From the NCBI GenBank assembly GCA_039931675.1, contig JBDTRM010000169.1, forward strand, positions 1 to 64,000: 64,000 nt of DNA, in the 5' to 3' direction. A program made the position numbers and the translations under genes. How positions within the stretch are numbered: the first letter of the stretch is position 1; the number at the start of each line of letters is the position of its first letter. Below are positions 8,332 through 17,768 of the stretch, piece by piece. This stretch comes from JAEUTH01 sp039931675. Lineage in GTDB: Bacteria; Bacteroidota; Bacteroidia; AKYH767-A; OLB10. The notes beneath the pieces are model-generated. The model did not search any database, was not told the origin of the DNA, and saw nothing but the letters and a program-made list of their open reading frames with translations.

Positions 8332-8961
8332 TTATTTCGTAACGCGCCATATTGCATAAATAACACCGGGTATAATAAGACAAAACCAAAGAAGAATACT
8401 TAACCAGAAAGGTCCGTGAATGCCTTCGTAAAGACCTACCGCTAATGGTGGAAGAATAATCGCAAATAAAATATAAGCCCACAATGGAATGTCTGTATCG
8501 CCCGGAGCTTTATGACGCAAAAATTTCCTCATTTCTTTTCTGTCTGCTTTTGTATATTTTTTTGCAGCGACTACCGGCTCATTTTTGTTTTCTTTTACAA
8601 CATCGCTTTTTACAGCTTCATTTGATTTTGCATTTAAATTATTTGCATCTGTTTCAACACTATTAATAACAGCAGGTGTTTGTCCATTAGATGCAATTAA
8701 AACGGGTTCAGCAGTTTTTGATTCATTTTGAATTGTTGCTTCAACAGATTTCATTTTACTGAGGTTTTCAGTTGACGCTGGTGCTTGATCTGTAGTATTT
8801 GCTTTTTGTTGTACATCATTTTTATTGCCATGCCAGGCTACAGAATAACCTTTACGGTAATGACGTTTTTCAATGCTAAGTCCTTTTTCAGAACTGCATG
8901 ATGAAAAAATTGATGCAGTAATAGCTACTGCAATTAAACGGAGGAGATTGTTTTTTTTCAT
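8332..8961 (-). CDS. Lipoprotein with C-terminal Pmp3/YqaE membrane domain
   Basis: A 209-residue protein with two unlike ends. The N-terminus is a lipoprotein signal with lipobox FSSC (C22). Residues about 30-150 are a low-complexity charged linker rich in K, E, N and A. The last ~55 residues (from IPLWAYILFAIILPPLAVGL to IIPGVIYAIWRV) match the two-helix Pmp3/YqaE (UPF0057) family, small membrane proteins linked to ion and stress tolerance in fungi, plants and bacteria. Pmp3 proteins are usually only ~50 residues, so this is a long fused form; I believe such fusions occur in Bacteroidota. It lies 18 bp after the beta-barrel gene and is likely co-transcribed with it. Confidence 0.8.
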   Translation of the reverse strand: MKKNNLLRLIAVAITASIFSSCSSEKGLSIEKRHYRKGYSVAWHGNKNDVQQKANTTDQAPASTENLSKMKSVEATIQNESKTAEPVLIASNGQTPAVINSVETDANNLNAKSNEAVKSDVVKENKNEPVVAAKKYTKADRKEMRKFLRHKAPGDTDIPLWAYILFAIILPPLAVGLYEGIHGPFWLSILLWFCLIIPGVIYAIWRVTK

Positions 8962-8979
8962 AATTTGAAGTTTTAAAAT

Positions 8980-9603
8980 TTACGACTGCTTTTTATTTAA
9001 ATTAAAATACCATGCTAAATTAATTCCAAACACCCGATTATAAGTATTAGTGGTGGCAGTAGGAATAATGTTTGATAATCCCCAATCAACAAAAAAGAGG
9101 CCTTCAAAATTTTCGCGGAAGTCGGCACCTACCTGAAACACTATACCAAAATCTGATGATTTTAAATTATCGGAACTACTGTTACCAAAGTCAATTTTTT
9201 TTGATTCTTTATATCCGCTTTCATAATAGTAATACTTGCCTGCAATGCCAAATGCGTAATAACCTCCCAAACCAACGATAACTTTTGATTGTTCACTTGT
9301 TTCAAACTTGAAACGCCCCACAACCGGTAACTCAAGATAAACTGGTTTCATTGTGTATTTATAGCCATAGATATCTTTGAATGAATATCCTTTGCTACTT
9401 GCCAATACCTGGAAATGGATATCAACATCGTGAGTAACAGGCACCAATGCCACAGCGCCAAAGTTAAATGCAAATCGCGAATCAGTATTATAAGAGCTTC
9501 CTTTAACGTTGGTTAATTGTGCACCAACAGTAGGCCCAATCTTTACTTGTGCAAAGCCCCTAAAGCTTAATATTAGCAGAACTATGATGATGGCGTTTTT
9601 CAT
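8980..9603 (-). CDS. Outer-membrane beta-barrel protein (PorT/porin-like)
   Basis: A 207-residue secreted protein. The start at MKNAIIIVLLILSF is preferred over one nine codons upstream because it leads straight into a signal peptide ending GFAQ. The mature part shows alternating strands with aromatic residues, glycine-rich turns and a C-terminus ending in a strand (GINLAWYFNL), as in the small outer-membrane beta-barrel families of Bacteroidota (porin family / PorT-like). Substrate is unknown. It heads a minus-strand pair with the lipoprotein-Pmp3 gene. Confidence 0.8.
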   Translation of the reverse strand: MKNAIIIVLLILSFRGFAQVKIGPTVGAQLTNVKGSSYNTDSRFAFNFGAVALVPVTHDVDIHFQVLASSKGYSFKDIYGYKYTMKPVYLELPVVGRFKFETSEQSKVIVGLGGYYAFGIAGKYYYYESGYKESKKIDFGNSSSDNLKSSDFGIVFQVGADFRENFEGLFFVDWGLSNIIPTATTNTYNRVFGINLAWYFNLNKKQS

Positions 9604-9660
9604 TTTTATTTTGAGATTAAACAGATGCAATTAAAGAGGAATATTTGAAAAAATAAAACA

Positions 9661-10818
9661 TTACAAATAAGGGTGTCGTTTAAATTCTTTATCACGATCA
9701 AATAAATAACGATAGGTTTTTAGAATCCTGCTCTTGTGCGTGGTAAGTGTTTCTGCAACACTGATCATCCTGGGATTAAAATCTCCTATCCATTGCATTT
9801 CATATTCTTCGTATTGCATTTTATGCTGCACAATAAATGATGATTCAATAATGAGATAGCTATCAACTCCCTTGCCCTGGTGTTCAGGAATAACACCAAA
9901 CACAATTCCGAGAAATTTCTTTATGTACCCGCGCTTGAGCATCCACACAAAACGAAGTTTTTCAATCCATCCAAACTTTCCGTTAAAGTGCCTGAAGAGT
10001 TGATTTATATCAGGAATATTTATAAAGAATGCAACAGGTTCATCCTTATAATAAACGAAGTAAATTATTTTTTCATCCATCACTGGTTTCATCTTATTGA
10101 AAAGCATTTGCACCTGTTTCGATTCTAAAGCTTTGCCTTCGCCATGTTTCACCCATGCCTTATTATATATGGTGCGAAAGTCTTCGGCATACTTTTCTAA
10201 CTTGTTTTTTTTCAGATACTCGAAGCGATAATTTTTATCGGCAGCAATAATTTTATGACGCTCATAAAGTTTTTCCTGCAATGGTGCATCAGGATGCATT
10301 GCAAAACAATATTGTTCAAAGTATATTTGAAAACCATACGATTCAAATAACTCCACATAATATGGTTTGTTATAATTCATTTTATAGGGCACAGGAGAAA
10401 AACCATAAGTGATCAATCCCCACCATGCATCGCGTTCCCCAAAATTTATCGGCCCATCCATGGCTTCCATTCCTTTTTCCTGCAACCACATTTTACAATG
10501 GTCGAACATAAAATGCGCTGCGGCTTTATCATTTATACATTCAAAAAAACCAATGCCTCCTGTCGGTTGATTTTCTCTGCGAGATGTTTTATCGTTTATA
10601 AAAGCTGCTATGCGACCAATAGGTTTTTGTGAATCATCAAACAATAAAAAACGTGTACACTTACCATGACGGAAAAATTTATTTTTCTGAGGATCAAAAA
10701 CCTCTTCAATATCTTTATCTAAAGGGCGAATCCAGTTAGGGTCATCTTTATAAATCTGAAGCGGCAGTTCTAAAAAAAGTTTTTTATCAGCCTTGGCAAC
10801 TACTTCGCGAATCTGCAT
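9661..10818 (-). CDS. GNAT-like acetyltransferase family protein
   Basis: A 385-residue soluble protein without a signal peptide. The N-terminal half (FLLFDDSQKPIGRIAAFIND) and the C-terminal half (GIVFGVIPEHQGKGVDSYLI) both look like GNAT-fold segments; the latter carries the Q-x-x-G-x-G/A-type acetyl-CoA loop as EHQGKGVD. Proteins of this length are common in Bacteroidota and usually carry only a general GNAT or hypothetical annotation. The substrate cannot be judged. It lies 57 bp upstream of the barrel gene on the same strand, so it may be the first gene of that transcript. Confidence 0.65.
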   Translation of the reverse strand: MQIREVVAKADKKLFLELPLQIYKDDPNWIRPLDKDIEEVFDPQKNKFFRHGKCTRFLLFDDSQKPIGRIAAFINDKTSRRENQPTGGIGFFECINDKAAAHFMFDHCKMWLQEKGMEAMDGPINFGERDAWWGLITYGFSPVPYKMNYNKPYYVELFESYGFQIYFEQYCFAMHPDAPLQEKLYERHKIIAADKNYRFEYLKKNKLEKYAEDFRTIYNKAWVKHGEGKALESKQVQMLFNKMKPVMDEKIIYFVYYKDEPVAFFINIPDINQLFRHFNGKFGWIEKLRFVWMLKRGYIKKFLGIVFGVIPEHQGKGVDSYLIIESSFIVQHKMQYEEYEMQWIGDFNPRMISVAETLTTHKSRILKTYRYLFDRDKEFKRHPYL

Positions 10819-10946
10819 ATTTAGTTTTTGTTTGAGCGTTCAAAGTTAATATTCAATTAATGAATCAATCAATTCCGATACATCGGAACAAATTATCACT
10901 TCACAAATTACCAAATCACCAAATTTCCATTTCCTTTGTCGTAATT

Positions 10947-11771
10947 ATGAATTCAACCTTAAGGGATAAAGTAGTAATTATTACGGGAGCTTCATCAGGT
11001 ATTGGCAGAGCGTGCGCCTTGACTTTTTCGGCAGCCGGTGCCCATGTAGTATTGGCAGGGCGTAATTTAGATAAGTTAGGTGAGGTTGCAGGCACAATCA
11101 AAAAAAACGGATGTGCTGTGCTGGTTATACCTTGTGATGTTACCCATGAGGAGGATTGCAAAAACCTTATGAATGCTGCAATGGAAAGATTTAAAAAAAT
11201 TGATGTTTTAATTTGTAATGCGGGTATATCCATGCGGGCTACGTTTGCAGATGTAGATCTGAAAGTGATACGGCTTTTGATGGAAACAAATTTTTGGGGG
11301 GCAGTTTATTGTACAAAATATGCATTGCCCTATTTATTAAATTCGCAGGGAAGCGTAGTTGCTATTTCTTCAATTGCAGGCAAAATGGGTTTGCCGGGTC
11401 GTACCGGATATAGCGCTTCTAAATATGCATTAGAAGGATTTATGGAAACCCTGCGCACTGAAAATTTAAAAAATCACCTGCATGTGTTGGTGGCACGGCC
11501 TGGTTTTACAAGAAGCGCCATTCGCGAGCATGCACTTGCAGCCAACGGAATTGAGCAAAGAGAATCGCCACGTGATGAGGATAAAATGATGAGTGCTGAT
11601 GAAGTGTCAAAGCATATTTTAAATGCTGTACTGAAAAGAAAGCGTGATTTAATTTTAACGAAAAACGGAAAACTTACTGTATGGATTAATAAATTCTTTC
11701 CGGCACTGATGGATAAATTGGTTTATGATCACATGTCGAAAGAACCGGGAAGCCCATTTAAGCCTGTTTAA
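10947..11771 (+). CDS. Short-chain dehydrogenase/reductase (SDR)
   Basis: A 274-residue NAD(P)-dependent oxidoreductase. The cofactor loop TGASSGIG is at residues 13-20, the NAG motif at 91-93, and the catalytic S141/S142, Y155 and K159 (YSASK) are all present. The start at 10947 is chosen because an earlier in-frame ATG at 10860 would add 29 residues encoded by a simple CACCAAATT-like repeat that is not typical of the family. The substrate is unknown. Its stop directly abuts the next gene's ATG, so it is the first gene of a likely operon with the L,D-transpeptidase. Confidence 0.9.
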   Translation: MNSTLRDKVVIITGASSGIGRACALTFSAAGAHVVLAGRNLDKLGEVAGTIKKNGCAVLVIPCDVTHEEDCKNLMNAAMERFKKIDVLICNAGISMRATFADVDLKVIRLLMETNFWGAVYCTKYALPYLLNSQGSVVAISSIAGKMGLPGRTGYSASKYALEGFMETLRTENLKNHLHVLVARPGFTRSAIREHALAANGIEQRESPRDEDKMMSADEVSKHILNAVLKRKRDLILTKNGKLTVWINKFFPALMDKLVYDHMSKEPGSPFKPV

Positions 11772-12365
11772 ATGAAAAAGGTATTTATAACTTTTGTTGC
11801 AGTTGTCTTTATTAATTTTTTGTTGATTTATATTTTTGGCAATAGGGCTGAAAGTAAATCGGAAGGGCTAAGAGCAAATAAATCTCTTGCTTTAATTATT
11901 GATTCTTTAAAAATAGATAAAGCGAAGATTTATTTTTTTGTAGATAAATCTGATTATCGTTTAACTGTGATGTCTGATACCATTAGTTTAAAATCATTCC
12001 CCGTTGTGTTGGGTCCTGATCCTGTAAACGATAAAATAAAACAGGGTGACGGATGCACGCCCGAAGGATGGTTTGTTATTCAGTCGAAGTATCCACACCG
12101 CAATTGGAATAAATTTATGTGGTTAGATTATCCCAATAAAGATTCGTGGAAAAAGCACAATGAAGCAATTGGAAAAAAGCTGATTGAAAAGAATACTGAC
12201 ATTGGAGGTGAGGTGGGCATACATGGTGTACCAGCCGGAACTGACAACATGATTGACATAAAATATAACTGGACAGCAGGCTGCATATCATTAAAAAATA
12301 AAGATGTTGATGAGATTTATCCATTCGTAAAACCGGGAAGCACAAAAGTTTTTATTCAAAAATAA
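11772..12365 (+). CDS. L,D-transpeptidase (YkuD) family protein
   Basis: A 197-residue envelope protein with an N-terminal membrane anchor or signal segment (residues 3-18). The YkuD catalytic signature is visible: H151 in GIHGVP and C171 in TAGCISLKN, spaced as in the family. Enzymes of this family cross-link peptidoglycan or attach lipoproteins to it, using the cysteine as nucleophile; some act instead as hydrolases. No LysM or other wall-binding domain is present. It starts at the base after the SDR stop codon, which suggests translational coupling. Confidence 0.88.
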   Translation: MKKVFITFVAVVFINFLLIYIFGNRAESKSEGLRANKSLALIIDSLKIDKAKIYFFVDKSDYRLTVMSDTISLKSFPVVLGPDPVNDKIKQGDGCTPEGWFVIQSKYPHRNWNKFMWLDYPNKDSWKKHNEAIGKKLIEKNTDIGGEVGIHGVPAGTDNMIDIKYNWTAGCISLKNKDVDEIYPFVKPGSTKVFIQK

Positions 12366-12377
12366 CATTTACCATAT

Positions 12378-12911
12378 ATGAAATCGAAAATTTTAATTGC
12401 TGCACTTTGTCTTATTTTTATGGCAGCATGTAAATCTGAAAAGCAAAAGCTTACTGATCGTATCGCAAGCGTTGAAAAGGAGCTTAGGAATGATACCACT
12501 GGTGTGATGAACTATAAGAAAGCCGCAGAGGTTATTAAGCTGTATGAAGATTTTGCAGCACGTTTTCCAGAGGATAGCATGAGCGCTAAATATCTTTTTA
12601 ATGCCGCTGATGTTTCAGCTCACAGTCACAATGTGTTACATTCGGTAGAGTTGTATAAAAAAGTGATTGAAAAATATCCGCAATCAAAATATGTTCCCCA
12701 ATGCTGGTTCTTCATTGGCTTTTTAAATGAAAATGAATTGAAGAATATTGCCGAAGCTCATAAAGCTTATACTACTTTGCTTGAAAAATTCCCCAATTAC
12801 GAACAGAAAGAAACAGTGCAATGGTTACTTAAGAATTTAGGTAAATCAGATGAAGAACTTGTAAAACAATTTGAAGCCAATCAACAGCAGGGAGATAGTG
12901 TTGGTAATTAG
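12378..12911 (+). CDS. TPR lipoprotein
   Basis: A 177-residue lipoprotein with lipobox MAAC (C18). Residues about 45-150 contain two to three tetratricopeptide-like units (SAKYLFNAADVSAHSHN, PQCWFFIGFLNEN), similar to the BamD/YbgF type of periplasmic TPR proteins. It begins 12 bp after the L,D-transpeptidase gene and is probably in the same operon, so a cell-envelope scaffolding role is a reasonable inference. It is shorter than BamD (about 245-270 residues), so I do not call it BamD. Confidence 0.75.
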   Translation: MKSKILIAALCLIFMAACKSEKQKLTDRIASVEKELRNDTTGVMNYKKAAEVIKLYEDFAARFPEDSMSAKYLFNAADVSAHSHNVLHSVELYKKVIEKYPQSKYVPQCWFFIGFLNENELKNIAEAHKAYTTLLEKFPNYEQKETVQWLLKNLGKSDEELVKQFEANQQQGDSVGN

Positions 12912-12970
12912 TTTTTTGAGTTAAACAGATTATAAGATATTTACCACCTGCTAATTTTAAATCTTATTTT

Positions 12971-14908
12971 ATGCAAATAAAAAAACAACAAAATAAGCCC
13001 GTTGCTAAAACATCCCAGGTAAAAAGTTCAGCATCTGTATCAAGGAAAATACCAGGTGATTTATATGATGCAAAATTAGTTCGTATGCTTGGTTTAATTG
13101 TGGCTGCTGTTGGCGCGGTTATCTACCTGCAAACATTAAGCTTTGATTTTGCATTAGATGATTACAGTGCCATAGTAGAAAATCGTCAAACAAAACAAGG
13201 CACTGCTGCCTTTTTCGAAATCTTTAAAAGCAGCTATCGTTTTGGATATACCATCCAGGGCGATGAATTATATCGTCCGTTATCAAAGGCAGTGTTTGCT
13301 GTAATATGGCAGTTTTCACCTGAAAATGCATTTCCCGGGCATTTGCTTAATCTATTATTTTATGCTCTCACCGGATTTTTATTGTTTACCACTTTGTGCC
13401 GTTATCTTAAAAATAATATTTACGTTCCTTTTATTGCTTCACTGCTTTTTATAGCGCATCCTATACACTCAGAAGTAGTGGCCAATATTAAAAGTCTTGA
13501 TGAAATTTTTGCATTCTTCTTCTTCATTCTCTCCTTAAATTTTGTTCATCGTTATCTTGAAGAAAATAAAATGCGGGATATGGTTATAGCCTGTTGCAGC
13601 TTTTTCTTATCACTGCTTTCTAAGGAATCATCCATCACATTCATTTTGATTTTTCCCTTGTTCATTTACTTTTTTACCGACTTCGAATTTTCAAAAAACA
13701 TAAAAACATCATTAACAATTTTAATACCTGCTATTATTTTCTTAATAATACGGCAGCAAGTGCTTAAAGGTAATAATGCCGGACCTCCCGCTGTTGCTGA
13801 TAATTCATTGATGGAAGTGGCAGGTAACTTTGGAGCGCAACGGGCAACAGCAGTTATGATTATGGGGATGTATTTAAAGCTGCTTGTTTTTCCACATCCT
13901 TTGGTTTTTGATTATTCATTTAATGAGATACCTAATGTAACTTTAAGTGATTGGAAATTCCTGCTGTCATTTGCCATTTATTTAACAGTTGGAATATATG
14001 CTGTTATGACTTTTAAGAAAAAAAATCTTCTTGCATTTGCGGCATTGTATTTTTTCATAACAGCTTCTGTATCATCAAACATTTTGTTAATCATCGGTAC
14101 CAACATGGCCGAACGTTTAATGTATGCACCTTCATTTGGTTTCTGTTTTGCCATTGCAGTATTATTAAATAAGTTTATAAATACCGAAGCAGTTAAAACA
14201 ACTGTTAATTCAATCGGGCAATTTTTTGCTGAAAGAAAAATTCTTGTATCACTTGTATCGGTTATTGTTTTGTTATATGCCGGCAAAACCATTGCTTACA
14301 GTAGCGTGTGGAAAGATAACATGAGTTTATACGAAAGCGGGATAACAGGTTCGCCAAACAGTACGCGTACGCATTTTTATCTCGGCAACGCCATTTGCAA
14401 ACCTGATTATTATGAAAAATTTCCAAAAGCTGAGCAGCATAAAATAATTGCGCGCGGTATTGATGAACTAAAAAAGTCTGCTGAGATATATCCATCATTT
14501 TCAGAACCCTGGGGGCAGCTTGGTGTAATATATTACAAGTTGAAAAATCTTGACAGCGCCATGTATTATTATAACAGGGCACTGCAGGTTGCTCCTTATA
14601 TAGCTACCATTCATAATAATGTAGGCACCCTTTATTTTGAGCGGAAAATGTATAATGAAGCTATTACCGCTTTCGCAAAAGCAACACAACTTGATCCTTC
14701 ATACTCAGAAGCATGGTGCAACCTCGGAAGCGCTTATGGAACTATGGGACAATTGGATGCTGCCATTCAGAATTTTCTGGAAGCTGTTAAGTGGGATCCT
14801 AATAATGCAATGGCAAATAAATTTCTGGGAATTACTTACCAGAATAAAGGCGATGCGTTAAATGCAAAGATTTATCTTGATAAAGCAGCATCATTGGGGA
14901 TGAAGTAG
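12971..14908 (+). CDS. TMTC-like multi-pass membrane protein with C-terminal TPRs
   Basis: A 645-residue integral membrane protein. After a basic N-terminus there are about 10 membrane segments between residues 37 and 450. The first extracytoplasmic loop has LDDYSAIVEN, matching the DD-type motif of GT-C glycosyltransferases such as the TMTC O-mannosyltransferase family. Residues about 500-645 are three or more TPR units (YNRALQVAPYIATIHNNVGT, and two more). In Bacteroidota such proteins are usually annotated only as TPR or glycosyltransferase family 39-like proteins. A protein glycosylation role is inferred. It ends at a strong bidirectional terminator. Confidence 0.75.
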   Translation: MQIKKQQNKPVAKTSQVKSSASVSRKIPGDLYDAKLVRMLGLIVAAVGAVIYLQTLSFDFALDDYSAIVENRQTKQGTAAFFEIFKSSYRFGYTIQGDELYRPLSKAVFAVIWQFSPENAFPGHLLNLLFYALTGFLLFTTLCRYLKNNIYVPFIASLLFIAHPIHSEVVANIKSLDEIFAFFFFILSLNFVHRYLEENKMRDMVIACCSFFLSLLSKESSITFILIFPLFIYFFTDFEFSKNIKTSLTILIPAIIFLIIRQQVLKGNNAGPPAVADNSLMEVAGNFGAQRATAVMIMGMYLKLLVFPHPLVFDYSFNEIPNVTLSDWKFLLSFAIYLTVGIYAVMTFKKKNLLAFAALYFFITASVSSNILLIIGTNMAERLMYAPSFGFCFAIAVLLNKFINTEAVKTTVNSIGQFFAERKILVSLVSVIVLLYAGKTIAYSSVWKDNMSLYESGITGSPNSTRTHFYLGNAICKPDYYEKFPKAEQHKIIARGIDELKKSAEIYPSFSEPWGQLGVIYYKLKNLDSAMYYYNRALQVAPYIATIHNNVGTLYFERKMYNEAITAFAKATQLDPSYSEAWCNLGSAYGTMGQLDAAIQNFLEAVKWDPNNAMANKFLGITYQNKGDALNAKIYLDKAASLGMK

Positions 14909-14922
14909 TTTTTAAAGGCACA

Positions 14923-14957
14923 AAAAAAAGAGGTTGAAAATTTTCAACCTCTTTTTT
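14923..14957. terminator. Bidirectional terminator
   Basis: A perfect stem, AAAAAAGAGGTTGAAAA (ending at 14940) with its complement beginning at 14941, is flanked by A and T runs. It lies between converging genes ending at 14908 (plus) and 14980 (minus) and can serve both. Confidence 0.92.
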
Positions 14958-14979
14958 CTACATTAAAGAATCAGGAAAA

Positions 14980-16764
14980 TTATCTGTTAATGTTGATAGT
15001 TTGATTAATAATATCATTACCTGATTTTACCTGGATATGATAAAGACCTGTAGGCTGATTGTTTAAATCAAGAACCTGGTTGCCTAAATTAGTTAAGTTT
15101 TTTACCATAATAACTTGTCCAACCTGGTTTGAAACAGTTACGATTGCAGCCTCATTTAACCCGGAAATATTCACAAGACCATTAGAAGGATTCGGGAAAA
15201 ACTTTACAGTTGACAAAGCACCGCTGTTGTCATTAATACCTGTTGAAAGATCAACAAGAATATCATCTACACGTAAAGAACTTGTTCCAGTTGCAGCAGT
15301 GCTAACAAAGCGGAAACCGAAATAATAGGTACCGGTAGTTGCAACGGTAAATGAATTGGTGCTGTGCTGATAAGTAGTATCGGCAGGTATTGGGCATACT
15401 ACAATGTTTTGAGTTGCGGCAGCTACATTATTTTGATTGCCAATATAAACTTCAAGTCCGCAAGCTGTGGGGATATCAAATTCTTTATACCAAAAATCCA
15501 ACAGGTAATTCGTTCCTGCATTTAAGGCAAAGCAAGTAGTAAAAAACCAATTATCATCAGGGCCACCGCTACCAGGTTTGCGAATACAACCTACACCAGT
15601 ATGTGTTAATGCAGTAGGAATATCAAAAGTGGTTCCATCACCGTCAACATCATAAACTGTGAATCCTGAATAATCATCTGTAGGTTCAAATCCCATATTA
15701 TAAGGAGCCGCTGAAACGTCAATTGGAGCATAAGAGGCTGTAACACTTGTTGATGAGTCATTGCTACTGTTGCCGTCACCTGTAATTTGTGTATATGATT
15801 GAATTGAATGTAAGCCACTTGTTGAAAGGTCAGCAGTTTGAGTAAATGTGTAGCTCAAAGTATCGCCACCATTAATTGGACCTGCAACAGTTTCCATTAC
15901 GGGAGTTCCACCGTCAACAGAATAAGCAACAGGAATATTGCTTAATACACTGGTACCTACATTCAAAATGCTTACTTCAATTGATTCAGCAGCACCCAAT
16001 GCGCAGCTATTGAAAGGCAATGTTAGCCCTATTACGCTGCCATCGGTTGCCGAAGGCTCATATACTTCAATATCATCTAACTCCCAATAATATCCCCAAT
16101 CGCCACGGTATAAAAATTTAAGATAAACTGTAGCCTGGCTTGCTGCTACAGCTGAAATATTCACATCAACATAATGCGGGTTGGTTGTAGCGGCACCACT
16201 TATAAGGCCGGTTTCCACATGATATACATCTGTCCAATTAATGCTGTCATTTGAAACTAACAAGATTCCCTGTGAAGCAGCAGGATCATAGTGCCTGTAA
16301 AAATCCTGGAATCTGATTTTAACAACTGTATTTGTTGAACAATTGATTGCATCTGAAATAAGCTCTGTTTCAGTGGCTCCCGTTCCCTGGCCATAAAGAT
16401 CATCATCCATTATCATGATACCATTTGAAAATGTGGTTGACAGTAGATTATCAGCCCCTGCAGCAGGAGCACTTGGCCCTGAAGGGCCATCTGTATCATA
16501 AGTCCATATCTTACCACCACCAGAGCTATCTGTTATAGCCCAACCCGCAGGCACACCTGTAGCAAAGTCCTGGCTATAAATAGTTGTCATTGTTGAAGGG
16601 TTTCCACCATGTTTATAGGCACTGTTTGTTTTTAAGTCACCTAACTTTGAAATGCTGTAACTTGTAACTGCCTCTCCCTTTGAATTGGTTCTTTTCGTTT
16701 CTGTTTGTGCTGATGCGCCAAAAGTTAGCGCAGCTAAACAGCAAATAATAGTAATTTTTTTCAT
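14980..16764 (-). CDS. T9SS-secreted protein with choice-of-anchor J-like domain
   Basis: A 594-residue exported protein with a signal peptide (residues 1-19, ending ASAQ). Residues about 65-235 look like a MAM/choice-of-anchor J jelly-roll domain (DFATGVPAGW, WELDDIEVYE). A second similar module occupies about 345-505 (NMGFEPTDDYSGF, LRVDDILVDL), with an Ig-like CARDB-type segment in between. The end (KFFPNPSNGLVNISG to ININR) is a T9SS type A sorting domain. Such modules often bind carbohydrate or protein; no catalytic residues were recognised. A bidirectional terminator lies directly after it. Confidence 0.85.
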   Translation of the reverse strand: MKKITIICCLAALTFGASAQTETKRTNSKGEAVTSYSISKLGDLKTNSAYKHGGNPSTMTTIYSQDFATGVPAGWAITDSSGGGKIWTYDTDGPSGPSAPAAGADNLLSTTFSNGIMIMDDDLYGQGTGATETELISDAINCSTNTVVKIRFQDFYRHYDPAASQGILLVSNDSINWTDVYHVETGLISGAATTNPHYVDVNISAVAASQATVYLKFLYRGDWGYYWELDDIEVYEPSATDGSVIGLTLPFNSCALGAAESIEVSILNVGTSVLSNIPVAYSVDGGTPVMETVAGPINGGDTLSYTFTQTADLSTSGLHSIQSYTQITGDGNSSNDSSTSVTASYAPIDVSAAPYNMGFEPTDDYSGFTVYDVDGDGTTFDIPTALTHTGVGCIRKPGSGGPDDNWFFTTCFALNAGTNYLLDFWYKEFDIPTACGLEVYIGNQNNVAAATQNIVVCPIPADTTYQHSTNSFTVATTGTYYFGFRFVSTAATGTSSLRVDDILVDLSTGINDNSGALSTVKFFPNPSNGLVNISGLNEAAIVTVSNQVGQVIMVKNLTNLGNQVLDLNNQPTGLYHIQVKSGNDIINQTININR

Positions 16765-16883
16765 CTATTTTGTTTTTAAATTTATTGCGCTAATGTAAAC
16801 AAGAATTTGACTTATCTAAAGCAAATAAGGAATTTTACGATAAAAAATGATAGTTTTTTTTGCTTCATTTATTTTTGCAGGCG

Positions 16884-16913
16884 AAAAAAAAGGCTGTCCT
16901 TTTGAGACAGCCT
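16884..16913 (-). terminator. Terminator of the DUF5011-like lipoprotein gene
   Basis: AGGCTGTC (16891-16898) pairs with GACAGCCT (16906-16913); on the minus strand the stem is followed by seven T's (16884-16890). The same AGGCTGTC-type stem is re-used at 59646 and 60866. Confidence 0.88.
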
Positions 16914-16936
16914 CTTTTAATAATTTATATTATGAC

Positions 16937-17599
16937 TTATTGTCGAGTCCATGTTCCAACGCAAGTAGCTGTTGCACCCTGGCTAACATTTTGATCTGTA
17001 TAAGTTAAAGTGAAACCGTTTGCAGTTATCTGACCACTTCCTCCAAAAGTATGAGTCTCAGAGGCTGAACCAATTCCAGTTGCTGTTTGTGAAGGTAAGG
17101 TGATTGTTCCATCTGGATCAATAGTTGCGTAGATGCCGGTGTTACCGGAGTAATCAGCAAACTTATTAAATGTAATTTTGTTTGTGCCGGTTGATCCAAC
17201 AGTCTGAACATAATCAAAAGTTACTCCGGCACCGCAATCATCGTGAACAGAATAGCTTGCAGCTAACGCGGTGTTCTTTGCAATAACATCAACTTCACGT
17301 GTTGCATTACCAATGTTTCCTGCTGCGTCTGATACAGAATAATTAATTTCATAGGTTCCCGGCACGTTAGCCTCTAAAGCAGATTTGTCAACTAAGACGC
17401 TTGATGTTAAATTACCATCTTGATCATCAGCCGCTGAAAAGCCAGGTTCAACATAAGCAGTCCGCATATCTAAACTAAGCGGATTAGAGCCAGTTAAGGT
17501 GATAACCGGGGAGGTGGTATCATCCTTTGTACATCCGCTGAAAAGCAGAATTGATGATGTAAATGCTAACACTGTTAGCGAGAAGAATTGTTTTTTCAT
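16937..17599 (-). CDS. Lipoprotein with DUF5011-type Ig-like domain
   Basis: A 220-residue lipoprotein with lipobox FSGC (C23). Residues about 30-108 match the bacterial Ig-like DUF5011 pattern: SPVITLTGSNPLSLDM, YVEPGFSAADDQDGNLTSSV, PGTYEINYSVSDAAGN. The C-terminal half (about 110-220) is rich in G, T and S and probably a beta-sandwich, but I do not recognise it; two cysteines (in HDDCGAG and TATCVG) could form a disulphide. It is probably displayed on the outer membrane. A clear promoter lies at 17634-17663. Confidence 0.8.
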   Translation of the reverse strand: MKKQFFSLTVLAFTSSILLFSGCTKDDTTSPVITLTGSNPLSLDMRTAYVEPGFSAADDQDGNLTSSVLVDKSALEANVPGTYEINYSVSDAAGNIGNATREVDVIAKNTALAASYSVHDDCGAGVTFDYVQTVGSTGTNKITFNKFADYSGNTGIYATIDPDGTITLPSQTATGIGSASETHTFGGSGQITANGFTLTYTDQNVSQGATATCVGTWTRQ

Positions 17600-17633
17600 T
17601 TTATAATTATTTAAGATTTTAATTTTTGCGTGG

Positions 17634-17663
17634 CAAAGTTAATACCATTTATTAAAGTGCAAA
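17634..17663 (-). promoter_or_regulatory. Bacteroidota-type promoter for the DUF5011-like lipoprotein
   Basis: On the minus strand, TTTG (17663-17660) is followed after 18 bp by TAACTTTG (17641-17634), an exact TAnnTTTG -7 box. It is 35 bp upstream of the lipoprotein start codon. Confidence 0.65.
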
Positions 17664-17717
17664 TTTTGAGTTCATCAAATATTTAACATTTGTGTTAAGC
17701 AAATTTAAATTTTCATA

Positions 17718-17725
17718 TACATTTG
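17718..17725 (+). promoter_or_regulatory. Candidate -7 box for the small lipoprotein
   Basis: TACATTTG is an exact match to the Bacteroidota -7 consensus TAnnTTTG and lies 43 bp before the small lipoprotein start. No well-spaced -33 TTTG was found (the nearest is 25 bp upstream), so only the -7 element is claimed. Confidence 0.5.
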
Positions 17726-17768
17726 CGCGCTTATAAACTATTAAACAATAATTAAATTAAACTTCAAA

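Noticed and set aside
10860..10946. N-terminal extension of the SDR
   Set aside because: The 29 extra residues are encoded by a simple CACCAAATT-like repeat and precede the normal family start at 10947.
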